Shown in pieces: positions 9,058 through 17,838 of a stretch of DNA of 64,000 nt. A program made the translations under genes and the position numbers. The notes under the pieces were generated by a model. The model was not told the DNA's origin. It saw only the letters and a program-made list of their open reading frames with translations, and searched no databases. The stretch is from Pseudomonadota bacterium (lineage in GTDB: Bacteria > Pseudomonadota > Alphaproteobacteria > Rhizobiales > Xanthobacteraceae). The stretch lies in NCBI GenBank assembly GCA_018240595.1, contig JAFEFL010000032.1, positions 1-64,000 on the forward strand. Direction: 5' to 3'. Position 1 is the stretch's first letter; each line of letters begins with the position of its first letter.

Positions 9058-10347
9058 ATGATTGAGCCGATCATGTATTTCGGCATCGGGTTTCTCGTCG
9101 CGGCCCTGGTCGGGCTCGTCGTCATCCCCCTCGTCCACGGCCGCGCCGTTCGCCTGACCATGCGCCGTCTCGAGGCTGCGACGCCGCTGTCGATGGCCGA
9201 GATCCAGGCCGACAAGGACCAGCTCCGCGCCGAATTCGCCATGTCGACCCGCCGCCTCGAAGTCGCGGTCGAGGGCCTGCGCGCCAAGAGCACCAGCCAG
9301 CTCGCCGAACTCGGCAAGAAGGGCGACGCCATCAACCGCCTCAAGATCGAGCTCGGCGAAAAGACCGCCACGATCTTCGCGCTCGAAGCGCGCGACAAGG
9401 CGCTGCGCGATCAGCTCCGCATCACGGAAGAGGAATTCGCGGTCAAGACCAGCGCCATGCTCGACGCCCAGCGCGCGCTGACCGAAAAGGAAACCGAACT
9501 CGCCAAGCTCGTGGCCGCGCTCGACGAGCAGTCGAGCGCCAACGAGGCGCAGAAGGTCGATCTGGTCTCGCTCAAGACCCAGGTCGAGGCACTCAAGACC
9601 CGTCTCGACGACGCCAGCAACGAACTGCGCACCGTCGAAGACCGCCGCGACGCCGAGCGCGTCGAGCTCAAGGCCGCGACCCAGGAGCTCTCCGAAGAGC
9701 GCGGCAAGGTCGAGAACCTCGGCCGCCGCGTCGGTGAACTCGAACACGCGCTGGTGGCACAGACCACCGAGGCCGAGATCCTCGGCCGCCGTGCGCAGGA
9801 CATGGAAAACCGCCTCGGCGAACAGACCCGCCTGCTCACGGAGAGCGAAGTCGAACTCAAGCACATGCGCGCCGACATGGACGCCGCGCGCAAGACCGAG
9901 GCCGACCTGCGCACCGCCATCGCCGAACTCGACTCCCGCGCCAGCTCGGCGACGCAGCAGCTCCGCGCCGAGAACGCCCAACTTCTTGCCGAACTCGAGC
10001 GCACCCGCGACGAGCGCGACAACGTCAACCGCGAACTTGCCGCCCTCAAGCGCGAGGCGGAAGAGATCTGGGCCTCCGAGCGCATCGAGAACTCGCTGAT
10101 GCGCGAGCGCATCAACGACGTCGCCGCCGAGATCGCCAAGCTCGCCTCGGCGCTGGAAGGCCCGAACTCGCCGATCGACGCCATTCTCGCCGCCGAGACG
10201 GCGCGCGACCGCGCCGTGCAGGCCGGCGCTGAACCCGGCGTCACTGACGCGGCCCCCGCCGGCGGCAACCTCGCCGACCGCATCCGCGCGCTGCAGACCC
10301 AGGCGACGCGCATGGCGCAGGCCGACGAGCCGAAGGTGCCGAACTGA
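9058..10347 (+). CDS. Membrane-anchored long coiled-coil protein of unknown function
   Basis: Residues 4-27 form one transmembrane helix (YFGIGFLVAALVGLVVIPLV), followed by about 360 residues of almost unbroken heptad-like sequence rich in Glu, Lys, Arg, Leu and Ala. A short Ala/Pro-rich tail ends it. No catalytic domain is visible. The architecture (N-terminal anchor plus cytoplasmic coiled coil) is that of structural or spacer proteins. Its role is unknown to me. A hairpin 8 bp after the stop probably ends the transcript. The strong high-GC bias also opens a spurious antisense frame here. Confidence 0.75.
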   Translation: MIEPIMYFGIGFLVAALVGLVVIPLVHGRAVRLTMRRLEAATPLSMAEIQADKDQLRAEFAMSTRRLEVAVEGLRAKSTSQLAELGKKGDAINRLKIELGEKTATIFALEARDKALRDQLRITEEEFAVKTSAMLDAQRALTEKETELAKLVAALDEQSSANEAQKVDLVSLKTQVEALKTRLDDASNELRTVEDRRDAERVELKAATQELSEERGKVENLGRRVGELEHALVAQTTEAEILGRRAQDMENRLGEQTRLLTESEVELKHMRADMDAARKTEADLRTAIAELDSRASSATQQLRAENAQLLAELERTRDERDNVNRELAALKREAEEIWASERIENSLMRERINDVAAEIAKLASALEGPNSPIDAILAAETARDRAVQAGAEPGVTDAAPAGGNLADRIRALQTQATRMAQADEPKVPN

Positions 10348-10355
10348 CCCTCGCG

Positions 10356-10375
10356 CCGGCCCCTCGCGGGGCCGG
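10356..10375 (+). terminator. Hairpin after the coiled-coil gene
   Basis: CCGGCCCC at 10356-10363 and GGGGCCGG at 10368-10375 form a perfect 8-bp GC stem with a TCGC tetraloop, 8 bp after the stop. Only a loose T-rich stretch follows (CCTTTT about 10 bases later), so termination may be partial. Confidence 0.5.
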
Positions 10376-10412
10376 ATTCCCGCGCCTTTTCAGGCCCTTT
10401 GTGGCATTCGCC

Positions 10413-10441
10413 TTGACACTGCCGCGGCGCATTCCTTATAT
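10413..10441 (+). promoter_or_regulatory. Sigma-70 type promoter of tRNA-Val
   Basis: TTGACA at 10413-10418 and TTATAT at 10436-10441 are separated by 17 bp, close to the housekeeping consensus. The tRNA 5' end is 19 bases further on, a usual distance. Confidence 0.7.
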
Positions 10442-10459
10442 CGCCCGGCTGAATGGACC

Positions 10460-10534
10460 GGGCGGTTAGCTCAGCGGGAGAGCACACCCTTCACACGGGT
10501 GGGGTCATAGGTTCAATCCCTATACCGCCCACCA
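10460..10534 (+). tRNA. tRNA-Val(CAC)
   Basis: The acceptor stem GGGCGGT (10460-10466) pairs with ACCGCCC (10524-10530), followed by discriminator A and an encoded CCA (10532-10534). The anticodon stem CACCC/GGGTG encloses the loop TTCACAC with anticodon CAC at 10492-10494. The T loop TTCAATC is standard. All four arms fold without mismatch in the stems checked. Confidence 0.95.
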
Positions 10535-10680
10535 TTTTAGGCCTGATGGAGAGCGGGACTGGGCAAATGTTTGCCCACATCGCCTAGCGCCGCACCTTCC
10601 TCGAAATCGAGATTTCGGCTTGTAAGCATCTGGAACCGAGCGGCGCTATAGTAGTTCTGCTATTGCTTTTTCGACTGACG

Positions 10681-10704
10681 CTCTATAGTATTTTCACTAT
10701 AGAG
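10681..10704. promoter_or_regulatory. Palindromic operator of the toxin-antitoxin module
   Basis: CTCTATAGT (10681-10689) and ACTATAGAG (10696-10704) are perfect 9-bp inverted arms with a 6-nt spacer, ending 7 bases before the toxin start. A further direct copy of the half-site CTATAGT occurs at 10646-10652. Such sites are where the HTH antitoxin usually binds to repress its own operon, which is the inference here. Confidence 0.7.
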
Positions 10705-10711
10705 ATTTCAG

Positions 10712-11089
10712 ATGAGCGAATTTCGTAAGAAACCCTGCGAATTTCTCGCATCGACCCGCAAGGACATGCAGGCGTTGCCCGATGATGTCCGAGATGTGTT
10801 CGGCTTTGCCCTTTACGCCGCAGAGTGCGGTGAAAAGCATCCCGACGCCAAACCGCTCAAGGGCTTCGGTGGCGCAGGCGTCCTTGAGATCGTCGAGGAC
10901 TACGACGGCGACACCTATCGCGCCGTCTACACCGTGAAATTCGCTGAGGCTGTTTACGTCCTTCATATCTTCCAGAAGAAGTCGAAGACCGGCCGCACCA
11001 CGCCGAAGCCCGATATGGACCTGATCAAATCTCGTCTCAAGGAGGCGGAACGCATGCACAAAGCCTTAAAGGGAAAGAAGAGCGCCTAA
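10712..11089 (+). CDS. Type II toxin, RelE/HigB-like (phage Gp49-like, COG4679)
   Basis: The 125-residue basic protein has the features of the HigB/Gp49-like branch of RelE toxins: an N-terminal helix pair (LPDDVRDVFGFALYAAECG), the segment AKPLKGFGGAGVLEIVEDYDGDTYRAVY and a C-terminal aromatic/basic patch (VYVLHIFQKKSKTG). Family members are ribosome-dependent or free mRNA endonucleases. It precedes its antitoxin by 69 bp, the reversed order typical of HigBA. Codon use is less GC-biased than in neighbouring genes, which suggests transfer. Confidence 0.85.
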   Translation: MSEFRKKPCEFLASTRKDMQALPDDVRDVFGFALYAAECGEKHPDAKPLKGFGGAGVLEIVEDYDGDTYRAVYTVKFAEAVYVLHIFQKKSKTGRTTPKPDMDLIKSRLKEAERMHKALKGKKSA

Positions 11090-11158
11090 AGTCACGACGA
11101 ATCCGTAGCACCAGAAGCAGCACCAAGCACAAGCACCACGCAGACAAAGAGCAATACA

Positions 11159-11488
11159 ATGCCCAAGCCCACCAAAACCACCCGGAGCACTGGTAATGTC
11201 TTCGCAGACATTGGGCTTCCAAACGCTGACGAACACCTTCTCAAGGCTGACGTCGTTATCAAGCTTGCCAAGATGATCGAATCCCTCGAGCTATCCCAGA
11301 GCGAGGCCGCTAAGATCATCGGCATCGCCCAACCCGATCTCTCCAAGCTTCTGCGCGGACAGTTCAGAGGCTTCTCACTCGATCGGCTTCTTCAAGCGTT
11401 TATGGCGCTCGGCAGCGACGTTGAAATCCGCGTAAAGAAGCCCGTCACCACGAGGCGCGGCCACAGTCGCGTCCTGGCGGTCGCCTGA
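11159..11488 (+). CDS. HTH (Xre-type) antitoxin
   Basis: The 109-residue protein has an Xre-like helix-turn-helix at about residues 40-85 (LSQSEAAKIIGIAQPDLSKLLRG), matching the COG5606 antitoxins that accompany Gp49-like toxins. It should neutralise the upstream toxin and bind the 10681-10704 palindrome. A basic tail (VKKPVTTRRGHSR) follows the HTH. A hairpin right after the stop ends the module. Confidence 0.88.
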   Translation: MPKPTKTTRSTGNVFADIGLPNADEHLLKADVVIKLAKMIESLELSQSEAAKIIGIAQPDLSKLLRGQFRGFSLDRLLQAFMALGSDVEIRVKKPVTTRRGHSRVLAVA

Positions 11489-11495
11489 ACCAAAA

Positions 11496-11517
11496 AGTCC
11501 GGCAGCGATGCCGGGCT
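11496..11517 (+). terminator. Hairpin after the antitoxin gene
   Basis: AGTCCGGCA (11496-11504) pairs with TGCCGGGCT (11509-11517) across a GCGA tetraloop with one G-U pair. An A-run precedes it, but no long T-run follows on the plus strand. The next 220 bases, up to the tex start, hold nothing I recognise. Confidence 0.5.
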
Positions 11518-11740
11518 CGCTTACATAAAAAATGAACGATGGAATGAGGGCATGGGGCCCTATCGGCGCGAGCTATACACAGTGGCATGAAATGCCTGCG
11601 CGAGCACGGCGCCCACAGCAGATTCGACCGAGTTCACAGCGCACCTCCGTACTCTCCACAGCCCCCGCACAACATCGTTGCCCCGCCCGGCCTCCGCAGG
11701 CGATAAGCACCGCCCGCTGAATCGCGAACGAGTGCCCTTC

Positions 11741-14095
11741 ATGTCCGAACCCATCTTCCAGCGCATCGCCACCGAACTCTCCGTCCGCGTCGAACAGGTC
11801 AAGGCGACGGTCGAACTGCTCGACGGCGGCGCCACGGTTCCGTTCGTGGCGCGCTACCGCAAGGAAGTGACCGGCGCGCTCGACGACGCGCAATTGCGCA
11901 CGCTCGACGAGCGCCTGAAATATCTGCGCGAGCTGGAAGAGCGGCGCGAGGCCATCCTCAAATCGGTGCGCGAGCAGGGCAAGCTGGATGCCGCGCTCGA
12001 GGCGCAGATCATGGCGGCCGACAACAAGAACCGCCTCGAGGACATCTACCTGCCCTACAAGCCGAAGCGCCGCACCAAGGCCGAGATCGCCAAGGAAGCC
12101 GGCCTCGAGCCGCTCGCCGACCTCCTGCTGTCGCAGCCCGACACCGATCCGCAGACGGCGGCCGGACCTTACGTCAACGCCGACAAGCAGGTCGCCGACG
12201 TCGCCGCGGCGCTCGAGGGCGCGCGCGCCATTCTCGTCGAGCGCTTCGGCGAGGATGCCGACCTGATCGGCGCCTTGCGCGAGGCGTTCTGGACGCAGGG
12301 CCGCCTCGTCTCCAAGCTGCGCGACGGCAAGGCGGAGGCCGGCGCCAAGTTCGCCGACTATTTCGACTACGCCGAATCCTTCACCAAGCTGCCGTCGCAC
12401 CGCATCCTGGCGCTGTTCCGCGGCGAGAAGGAAGAGATGCTGAACCTCGCCTTCGAGGACGAGCCGGCGCCGGCGACGCCCGCGCCGACCACCACGCCGA
12501 ACGCCTACGAACTGAAGATCATGCACCGCTTCAACGTGTCGGATCGCGGCCGGCCGGCCGACCGCTGGCTGTGCGAGACCGTGCGCTGGGCCTGGCGCAC
12601 GCGCATCCGCGCGCACATGAACATCGATCTGCGGCTGCGGCTGTGGAACGCGGCGGAAGAGGAAGCCGTGCGCGTCTTCGCCGCCAATCTGCGCGACCTC
12701 TTGCTCGCCGCGCCGGCCGGCCCGCGCGCCACGCTCGGCCTCGATCCGGGCTTCCGCACCGGCGTCAAGGTCGCGGTCGTCGATGCCACCGGCCAGGTGG
12801 TTGCCACTACCGCGATCTATCCGCACGAGCCGCAGCGCAAGTGGAACGAGTCGCTCGCCATCCTCGGCAAGCTGATCGTCGAGCACAAGGTCGAGCTGAT
12901 CGCCATCGGCAACGGCACCGCCTCGCGCGAGACCGACAAGCTGGCGAGCGAACTCGTCAAACTGCTCGGCACGGAACGCAAGCTGTCGAAGATCGTGGTG
13001 TCGGAAGCCGGCGCCTCGGTCTATTCGGCCTCCGAATTCGCCTCGCAGGAACTCCCTAGCCTCGACGTCACCTTGCGCGGCGCGGTGTCGATCGCACGCC
13101 GCTTGCAGGACCCGCTCGCCGAACTCGTCAAGATCGATCCGAAGTCGATCGGCGTCGGCCAGTATCAGCACGACCTGTCCCAGCACAAACTGGCGCGCGC
13201 GCTCGACGCCGTGGTCGAGGACTGCGTCAACGGCGTCGGCGTCGATCTCAACACCGCGTCGGCGCCGCTGCTGGCGCGCGTCGCCGGCATCGGCGCAACG
13301 CTCGCCGACAACATCGTCGCGCATCGCAACAGCAACGGGCCATTCTCCTCGCGCAAGAAACTGCTCGAGGTACCGCGTCTCGGCGCCAAGGCGTTCGAGC
13401 AATGCGCCGGCTTCCTGCGCATCCGCGGCGGCGACGATCCGATCGACGCGTCCGGCGTGCATCCGGAGTCGTATCCGGTGGTGCGGCGCATCCTCGAAGC
13501 CACCAAGAGCAACATCCAGGTGCTGATCGGCAATGCCGCCGAGCTGCGCAAGCTGTCGCCGAAGGATTTCATCGACGACAAATTCGGCCTGCCGACCGTC
13601 ACCGACATCCTGCGCGAACTGGAAAAGCCCGGCCGCGATCCGCGCCCGGCCTTCAAGGCGGCGGAGTTCAAGGAAGGCGTCGAGACGCTGAAGGACCTCA
13701 AGCCCGGCATGATCCTCGAAGGCGCGGTGACCAATGTCGCGGCCTTCGGCGCCTTCGTCGATATCGGCGTGCATCAGGACGGGCTGGTGCACATCTCGGC
13801 GATGTCGCGCACCTTCATCAAGGACCCGCGCGAGGTCGCCAAGCCCGGCGATATCGTCAAGGTCAAGGTGCTGGAGGTCGATGTGGCGCGCAAGCGCATC
13901 GCGCTGTCGCTGCGCCTCGACGACGAGCCCGGCGCGGCGCGGCCGCAAGGAGGCGGTATTGGCGCCAAACCGTCCGAGCGCAACGACAAGGCGGTCAAGG
14001 CCTTCACGGCGCGCAAGGCGCCGGAGCCGGCCGGCGGCGGCGCGCTGGCCGAGGCCATGCGCCGCGCGGCGGAAAAGAACGCCCAGCGCCGCTAG
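11741..14095 (+). CDS. tex: Tex family RNA-binding transcription accessory protein
   Basis: Tex is a cytoplasmic nucleic-acid-binding protein related to eukaryotic Spt6. Visible parts are the N-terminal helical Tex domain ([17 protein letters not shown]), a YqgF-like RNase H fold ([17 protein letters not shown]), helix-hairpin-helix repeats ([19 protein letters not shown] and [16 protein letters not shown]) and a C-terminal S1 domain ([21 protein letters not shown]). A Lys/Ala-rich tail follows. At 784 residues it is full length. The ATG at 11741 ([13 protein letters not shown]) is chosen because upstream in-frame sequence lacks homology to the family N-terminus. Confidence 0.95.
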   Translation: MSEPIFQRIATELSVRVEQVKATVELLDGGATVPFVARYRKEVTGALDDAQLRTLDERLKYLRELEERREAILKSVREQGKLDAALEAQIMAADNKNRLEDIYLPYKPKRRTKAEIAKEAGLEPLADLLLSQPDTDPQTAAGPYVNADKQVADVAAALEGARAILVERFGEDADLIGALREAFWTQGRLVSKLRDGKAEAGAKFADYFDYAESFTKLPSHRILALFRGEKEEMLNLAFEDEPAPATPAPTTTPNAYELKIMHRFNVSDRGRPADRWLCETVRWAWRTRIRAHMNIDLRLRLWNAAEEEAVRVFAANLRDLLLAAPAGPRATLGLDPGFRTGVKVAVVDATGQVVATTAIYPHEPQRKWNESLAILGKLIVEHKVELIAIGNGTASRETDKLASELVKLLGTERKLSKIVVSEAGASVYSASEFASQELPSLDVTLRGAVSIARRLQDPLAELVKIDPKSIGVGQYQHDLSQHKLARALDAVVEDCVNGVGVDLNTASAPLLARVAGIGATLADNIVAHRNSNGPFSSRKKLLEVPRLGAKAFEQCAGFLRIRGGDDPIDASGVHPESYPVVRRILEATKSNIQVLIGNAAELRKLSPKDFIDDKFGLPTVTDILRELEKPGRDPRPAFKAAEFKEGVETLKDLKPGMILEGAVTNVAAFGAFVDIGVHQDGLVHISAMSRTFIKDPREVAKPGDIVKVKVLEVDVARKRIALSLRLDDEPGAARPQGGGIGAKPSERNDKAVKAFTARKAPEPAGGGALAEAMRRAAEKNAQRR

Positions 14096-14229
14096 GCCTA
14101 CCGGCGCCGTGCGGCGCCGGAATCGCCGGCCGCCGACGCAACCAAAACCGCCCCTTCGTCGTTGTTCCATCCGGAATTGCCGCCTGCCATGCGCAGGGCG
14201 ATACGGCCACGCGGCCGCCGGGGGCGCCT

Positions 14230-15336
14230 TTGAACATTCGAAACAGCAATCGCGAGGCGGCCGAGCCGCCGGCCAAGAACGGCGCCGTGCCGCTGGCCGA
14301 GCACCTCAATCCCGACACCTGGGCCATCGCCTCGCATGTCGCCGTCTGCGGCATTTTCCTGATCGCGCTGGTGGCGGCGCTCGACCTGGCGCGCCCGGTG
14401 ATGCTGCCGGCGACCTTCGCCTTCGTCATCGGCCTGATGCTCGGGCCGCTGTCGGCCAAGGCCGACCGCAGCGGCGTGCCGACGATTCTCACCGCCATCC
14501 TGCTGTGGCTGCTGGTGGTCGTCATCTGCTACGGCGTCATCGCGCTGCTGGCGACGCCGGTGCTCGACTGGATCGGCAAGGCGCCGGAGATCGGCCGCAT
14601 CGTCAAGGCGCGCCTGCATTTCCTCGACGGGCCGATGTCGGCGCTGCGCGATCTGCGCAACGCCTTCCTGCCCGAAAAGGAGCAAACCGGCACCGGCGTC
14701 GACATCGTCACCTTCGTGCAGCCGGCGCTGGCGATCGCCACGCCGGCCATCGGCCAGACCTTCATCTTCTTCGGCATGCTGTTCTTCGTGCTGCTCGGCC
14801 GCTCGCGCATGCGCCGCACTTTGGCGACCGGCTTCGACGATCACGCCACAAGGCTGCGTTTCCTCAAGATCTGGAACGACATCGAGCACCAGCTCACCAG
14901 CTATCTGAGCGTCGTCGCCGTCATCAACCTGGTGGTCGGCATCGGCGCCGCGGCGATCGCCTTCGCGGTCGGCCTGCCGAACGCCATCGCCTGGGGCGTG
15001 CTCGCCTTCATCCTCAACTTCATTCCCTATATCGGCGCGCTGATCATGCAGGCGATCCTGCTCGGCGTCGGTCTCGTCACCTTCCCGGATTCGGCGCACG
15101 CGCTCGCCGCGCCGCTGCTGTATCTCGGCTTCACCACGCTGGAAGGCCATTTCATCACGCCCGCCATCATGGGCCGGCGGCTGACATTGGTGCCGCTGAT
15201 CGTGTTCCTGGCGCTGGTGTTCTGGACCTGGCTGTGGGGGCCAGCCGGGGCGTTCCTCGCCGTGCCGCTGCTGATCGTCAGCCTGGTCGCATTCAACCAC
15301 ATCTTCCCCAAGCACACGCCGGCGCTGCCGGACTAG
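14230..15336 (+). CDS. AI-2E family transporter (PF01594)
   Basis: This is a multi-pass membrane protein with about eight hydrophobic segments: two pairs near the N-terminus (AVCGIFLIALVAAL and LTAILLWLLVVVICYGVI), a soluble part, then the conserved C-terminal core. The core includes LSVVAVINLVVGIGAA, AFILNFIPYIGALIM, EGHFITPAIMGRRLTLVPL and FWTWLWGPAGAFLAVPLL. The family was named after the autoinducer-2 exporter TqsA, but most members have unknown substrates. The likely start is TTG 14230 or GTG 14287. No ATG precedes the first membrane segment. It stands 134 bp after tex. Confidence 0.85.
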   Translation: MNIRNSNREAAEPPAKNGAVPLAEHLNPDTWAIASHVAVCGIFLIALVAALDLARPVMLPATFAFVIGLMLGPLSAKADRSGVPTILTAILLWLLVVVICYGVIALLATPVLDWIGKAPEIGRIVKARLHFLDGPMSALRDLRNAFLPEKEQTGTGVDIVTFVQPALAIATPAIGQTFIFFGMLFFVLLGRSRMRRTLATGFDDHATRLRFLKIWNDIEHQLTSYLSVVAVINLVVGIGAAAIAFAVGLPNAIAWGVLAFILNFIPYIGALIMQAILLGVGLVTFPDSAHALAAPLLYLGFTTLEGHFITPAIMGRRLTLVPLIVFLALVFWTWLWGPAGAFLAVPLLIVSLVAFNHIFPKHTPALPD

Positions 15337-15416
15337 GGTGCGGCGTTTCGTGATGGAACCTCTGCACGGGCGCCGCGTTGAAGTTCCAAATCTCATCCAT
15401 GCATCGAGGGGTAGTT

Positions 15417-15764
15417 ATGTCGACCCGTAGTAAAGTTGCCGCCTCCACCGCCGAGGAAATCGAGGCCATCAAGGATCTGATGGGCGATCTGGAAACCCGC
15501 CTGCGCCGGCTTGGCAGCAACGCCAAGAGCGAAGTGTCCGGCGGCGCCGGCGATATTTCCGACTTCGTCAACGAGGCGCTGGCCGGCATCATGACCCGCG
15601 TCCGCGAAGGCGCCGGGGCCGTGTCGGAGACCGTCGCCGACAAGGCGAGTGCCGCCGGCAGCGACGCGGTCAAGAAGATCGTGGGCGAAGTCGAAGCGCG
15701 GCCGCTGACCATGCTGGCGATCGCCGCCGGCATCGGCTTTCTGTTCGGCATCACCAAACGCTAA
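15417..15764 (+). CDS. YqjD/ElaB-like DUF883 membrane-anchored protein
   Basis: A short helical, amphipathic protein of 115 residues ending in one transmembrane segment (RPLTMLAIAAGIGFLFG), the architecture of DUF883 proteins, which are tail-anchored inner-membrane proteins reported to associate with ribosomes in stationary phase in E. coli. GAGGGG lies five bases before the ATG at 15417. It is followed after 10 bp by a YqjE-like gene, as in E. coli yqjDE. Confidence 0.8.
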   Translation: MSTRSKVAASTAEEIEAIKDLMGDLETRLRRLGSNAKSEVSGGAGDISDFVNEALAGIMTRVREGAGAVSETVADKASAAGSDAVKKIVGEVEARPLTMLAIAAGIGFLFGITKR

Positions 15765-15774
15765 GAGCGGGGCC

Positions 15775-16149
15775 ATGCGGCTCACCGACATCGCCGAAGC
15801 GACCATCAGCCAGATCGTCGGCCGCCTGATGCGGCGCGCCGTCCTGTTCGCTCTGCTTGGCGTTCTGGCGATCGTCACGCTTTACTATGCCAGCGCGGCG
15901 GGCAGCGTCGCGCTGGCGCTCGCTTACGGCCCGATCACCGCCTATCTGATCATGGCCGGCATCTACGCCCTGCTGGCGATCGCCTTGCTGATCGCGATCC
16001 TGGCAACGCGGAACAAAGCGGCTTCCGTCCAGGACAGCCTCGCCAGCCCGATGAGCTCGCCGCGCAACATGCAGATCGCGATGCTGGTCGAGGCCGTGAT
16101 GCTTGGCTACACGCTGGCGCGCAAGAGCAGCGGCAAGAGCCTTCTCTAA
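15775..16149 (+). CDS. YqjE-like holin-family membrane protein
   Basis: The 124-residue protein has two long hydrophobic segments (about residues 24-45 and 52-78), a short polar C-terminal part and a final weak hydrophobic stretch. Its size and its position directly behind the DUF883 gene match the YqjE / putative phage holin-like superfamily. No lysis function is implied, since no endolysin is nearby. The molecular role is unknown. Confidence 0.7.
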   Translation: MRLTDIAEATISQIVGRLMRRAVLFALLGVLAIVTLYYASAAGSVALALAYGPITAYLIMAGIYALLAIALLIAILATRNKAASVQDSLASPMSSPRNMQIAMLVEAVMLGYTLARKSSGKSLL

Positions 16150-16173
16150 CGACCGAAAATTCCGCCGCTGCGG

Positions 16174-16557
16174 CTAATGCCGTCCGGCCGGCTCGCGCGT
16201 CATGTTCTTTGCGGTGAGTTCATCGAGATAGGCCTGCCACTTGGCGGCGTAGTCGCGGCCGAGGCCGTAGAGATAATCCCAGTTGTAGATGCCGGTCGAG
16301 TGCATGTCGTCGAAGACGAGACGCACCGCGTAATTGCCGACCTGCAGCACCTCCATGATTTCGACATTTCGCTTGCCGCCGACGGTCTGACGCTCGGCCG
16401 GCGAATGGCCCTGCACTTCGGCGCTCGGACTGCTGACCCGCAAATACTCCGCCGGCAAGTCGAATCGCCGGCCATCCTCGAAAGCGACGGTGAGGGTCTT
16501 GCGGTCCTTGGCGAGACGCAACTCGGTCGGCCAAGCCTGGCTATGGGTCGTGCTCAT
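16174..16557 (-). CDS. DUF971 (gamma-butyrobetaine hydroxylase-like N-terminal) protein
   Basis: The 127-residue protein is a single DUF971 domain: PTELRLAKDRKTLTVAFEDG, then FDLPAEYLRVSSPSAEVQG, VGNYAVRLVFDDMHSTGIYNWDYL near the end. Stand-alone members are often found near iron-sulfur or molybdenum cofactor functions, but no reaction is established. Some family members bind metal through Cys/His. This one has few candidates. It is convergent with the YqjE-like gene. Confidence 0.8.
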   Translation of the reverse strand: MSTTHSQAWPTELRLAKDRKTLTVAFEDGRRFDLPAEYLRVSSPSAEVQGHSPAERQTVGGKRNVEIMEVLQVGNYAVRLVFDDMHSTGIYNWDYLYGLGRDYAAKWQAYLDELTAKNMTREPAGRH

Positions 16558-16703
16558 GGGCGCGAACCTAGCAAGCGGTCCCGCCGATGCCTAGGCGGCA
16601 GCCGTCACACTTGCTCGCCCCCACTGCGCGCCGCAAGGGCTTGGACCGCCGGCGCCAAAGCCGTAAGCTATGCCTTTGCGGCATAGGGCCGTCAGGGGCA
16701 ATC

Positions 16704-17636
16704 ATGGAGCTGCGCGAACTGAGAAACTTCATCCAGGTCGCCCGCGCCGGCAGCGTCAATCGCGCCGCGCAGGAGCTGCGGCTTGCTCAGCCCGCCCTCA
16801 GCCGCCAGATCCAGAAACTGGAGCATGAACTCGGCGTGCCGCTGTTCGCCCGCCACGGCCGCGGCGTCCGCCTCACCGGCGCCGGCTCGCAGTTGCTCGA
16901 GCGCGCCGAGGCAATTGCGCAACTGGTGCATGAGACACGTGAGGAGATCCGAGAGGATCGCTCTCCGGCACGCGGCCGCTTCACGCTCGGCGTACCGCCG
17001 GCCGCCGGACGGCTGCTGATCGCGGCCTTTGCCGAGCGCTTTCAGAAGGCCTGGCCGCAGACGACGCTCCACATGCGCGAAGGTGTCGCCAATTCGCTGC
17101 TCGAATGGGTGCTCGACAAGCGGCTCGACGTCGCGCTGCTCCACAACCCGCCGCACTTGGAAACATTGAATATCCGGCCCGTTTTGAGCGAGCGCATGAT
17201 GGTGATCGCGCCGGCCAACGGCACGAAGGGGCAGCGCCCGCCGAAGACCTACCGCATCCGCGACCTCGGCGGCCTGCCCCTGATCCTGCCGAACATGGCT
17301 CACACCAACCGACGGCTTGTGGAGCACGCCGCGCTGGAGCACGGCGTGCGCCTGCGCATCAAGATCGAGTCCGACAGCGTCGCGTTCGCCAAGACCCTGG
17401 TCGAGAACGGGCTTGGCTACACCATTCTCACTTACGCCGCCGTGCAGGATGAACTGGCGCGCGGCACGCTCATCGCCTACCCGATTGTCAGGCCCACGCT
17501 GCAAACCCGCGTCAGCATCGTGACGCTGCAGGAGAAACGCGCGCAGAAGTTCACCGAGGAAGCCGGCGCGCTACTGCACGACGTCTGCCGCGATCTGGTG
17601 CGGCGCAAGCGCTGGGAAGGCGCGCAGCTCGACTGA
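16704..17636 (+). CDS. LysR family transcriptional regulator
   Basis: The N-terminal winged HTH (residues 1-60: LRNFIQVARAGSVNRAAQEL then QPALSRQIQKLE) is followed by the periplasmic-binding-like effector domain. The length, 310 residues, is normal. The segment around residues 90-115 and the C-terminal half resemble the NAC/CbL-like LysR branch. The ATG at 16704 has AGGGGC about 7 bases upstream. It probably controls the downstream tripartite-tricarboxylate receptor and catabolic genes on the same strand. Confidence 0.92.
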   Translation: MELRELRNFIQVARAGSVNRAAQELRLAQPALSRQIQKLEHELGVPLFARHGRGVRLTGAGSQLLERAEAIAQLVHETREEIREDRSPARGRFTLGVPPAAGRLLIAAFAERFQKAWPQTTLHMREGVANSLLEWVLDKRLDVALLHNPPHLETLNIRPVLSERMMVIAPANGTKGQRPPKTYRIRDLGGLPLILPNMAHTNRRLVEHAALEHGVRLRIKIESDSVAFAKTLVENGLGYTILTYAAVQDELARGTLIAYPIVRPTLQTRVSIVTLQEKRAQKFTEEAGALLHDVCRDLVRRKRWEGAQLD

Positions 17637-17838
17637 GACGGCGCGCTGCACCATCCGGCAAGAAGCGGCGGCAACCGCCATGCCGAGAAAGTATCGGCCA
17701 CGAACTTTCAAGGTCCGGGGCGCCGCGCTAGGCTTCCAGCGACGAAACACGACATCTCTCGTCAGACTGACCGTCGCCGTCATGACGGCAGGCAACGCAG
17801 AAACGAACAACGACAAATTCCGGAGGAGGAACGCCGCA

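Noticed and set aside
11573..14170. Very long open frame antisense to tex
   Set aside because: It is the complementary strand of the clear Tex coding sequence. High GC removes stop codons on the opposite strand. No domain or start signal supports it.
15775..16149. Holin-like protein as evidence for a prophage
   Set aside because: No other phage genes are nearby and the DUF883 neighbour indicates the chromosomal YqjD/YqjE pair.
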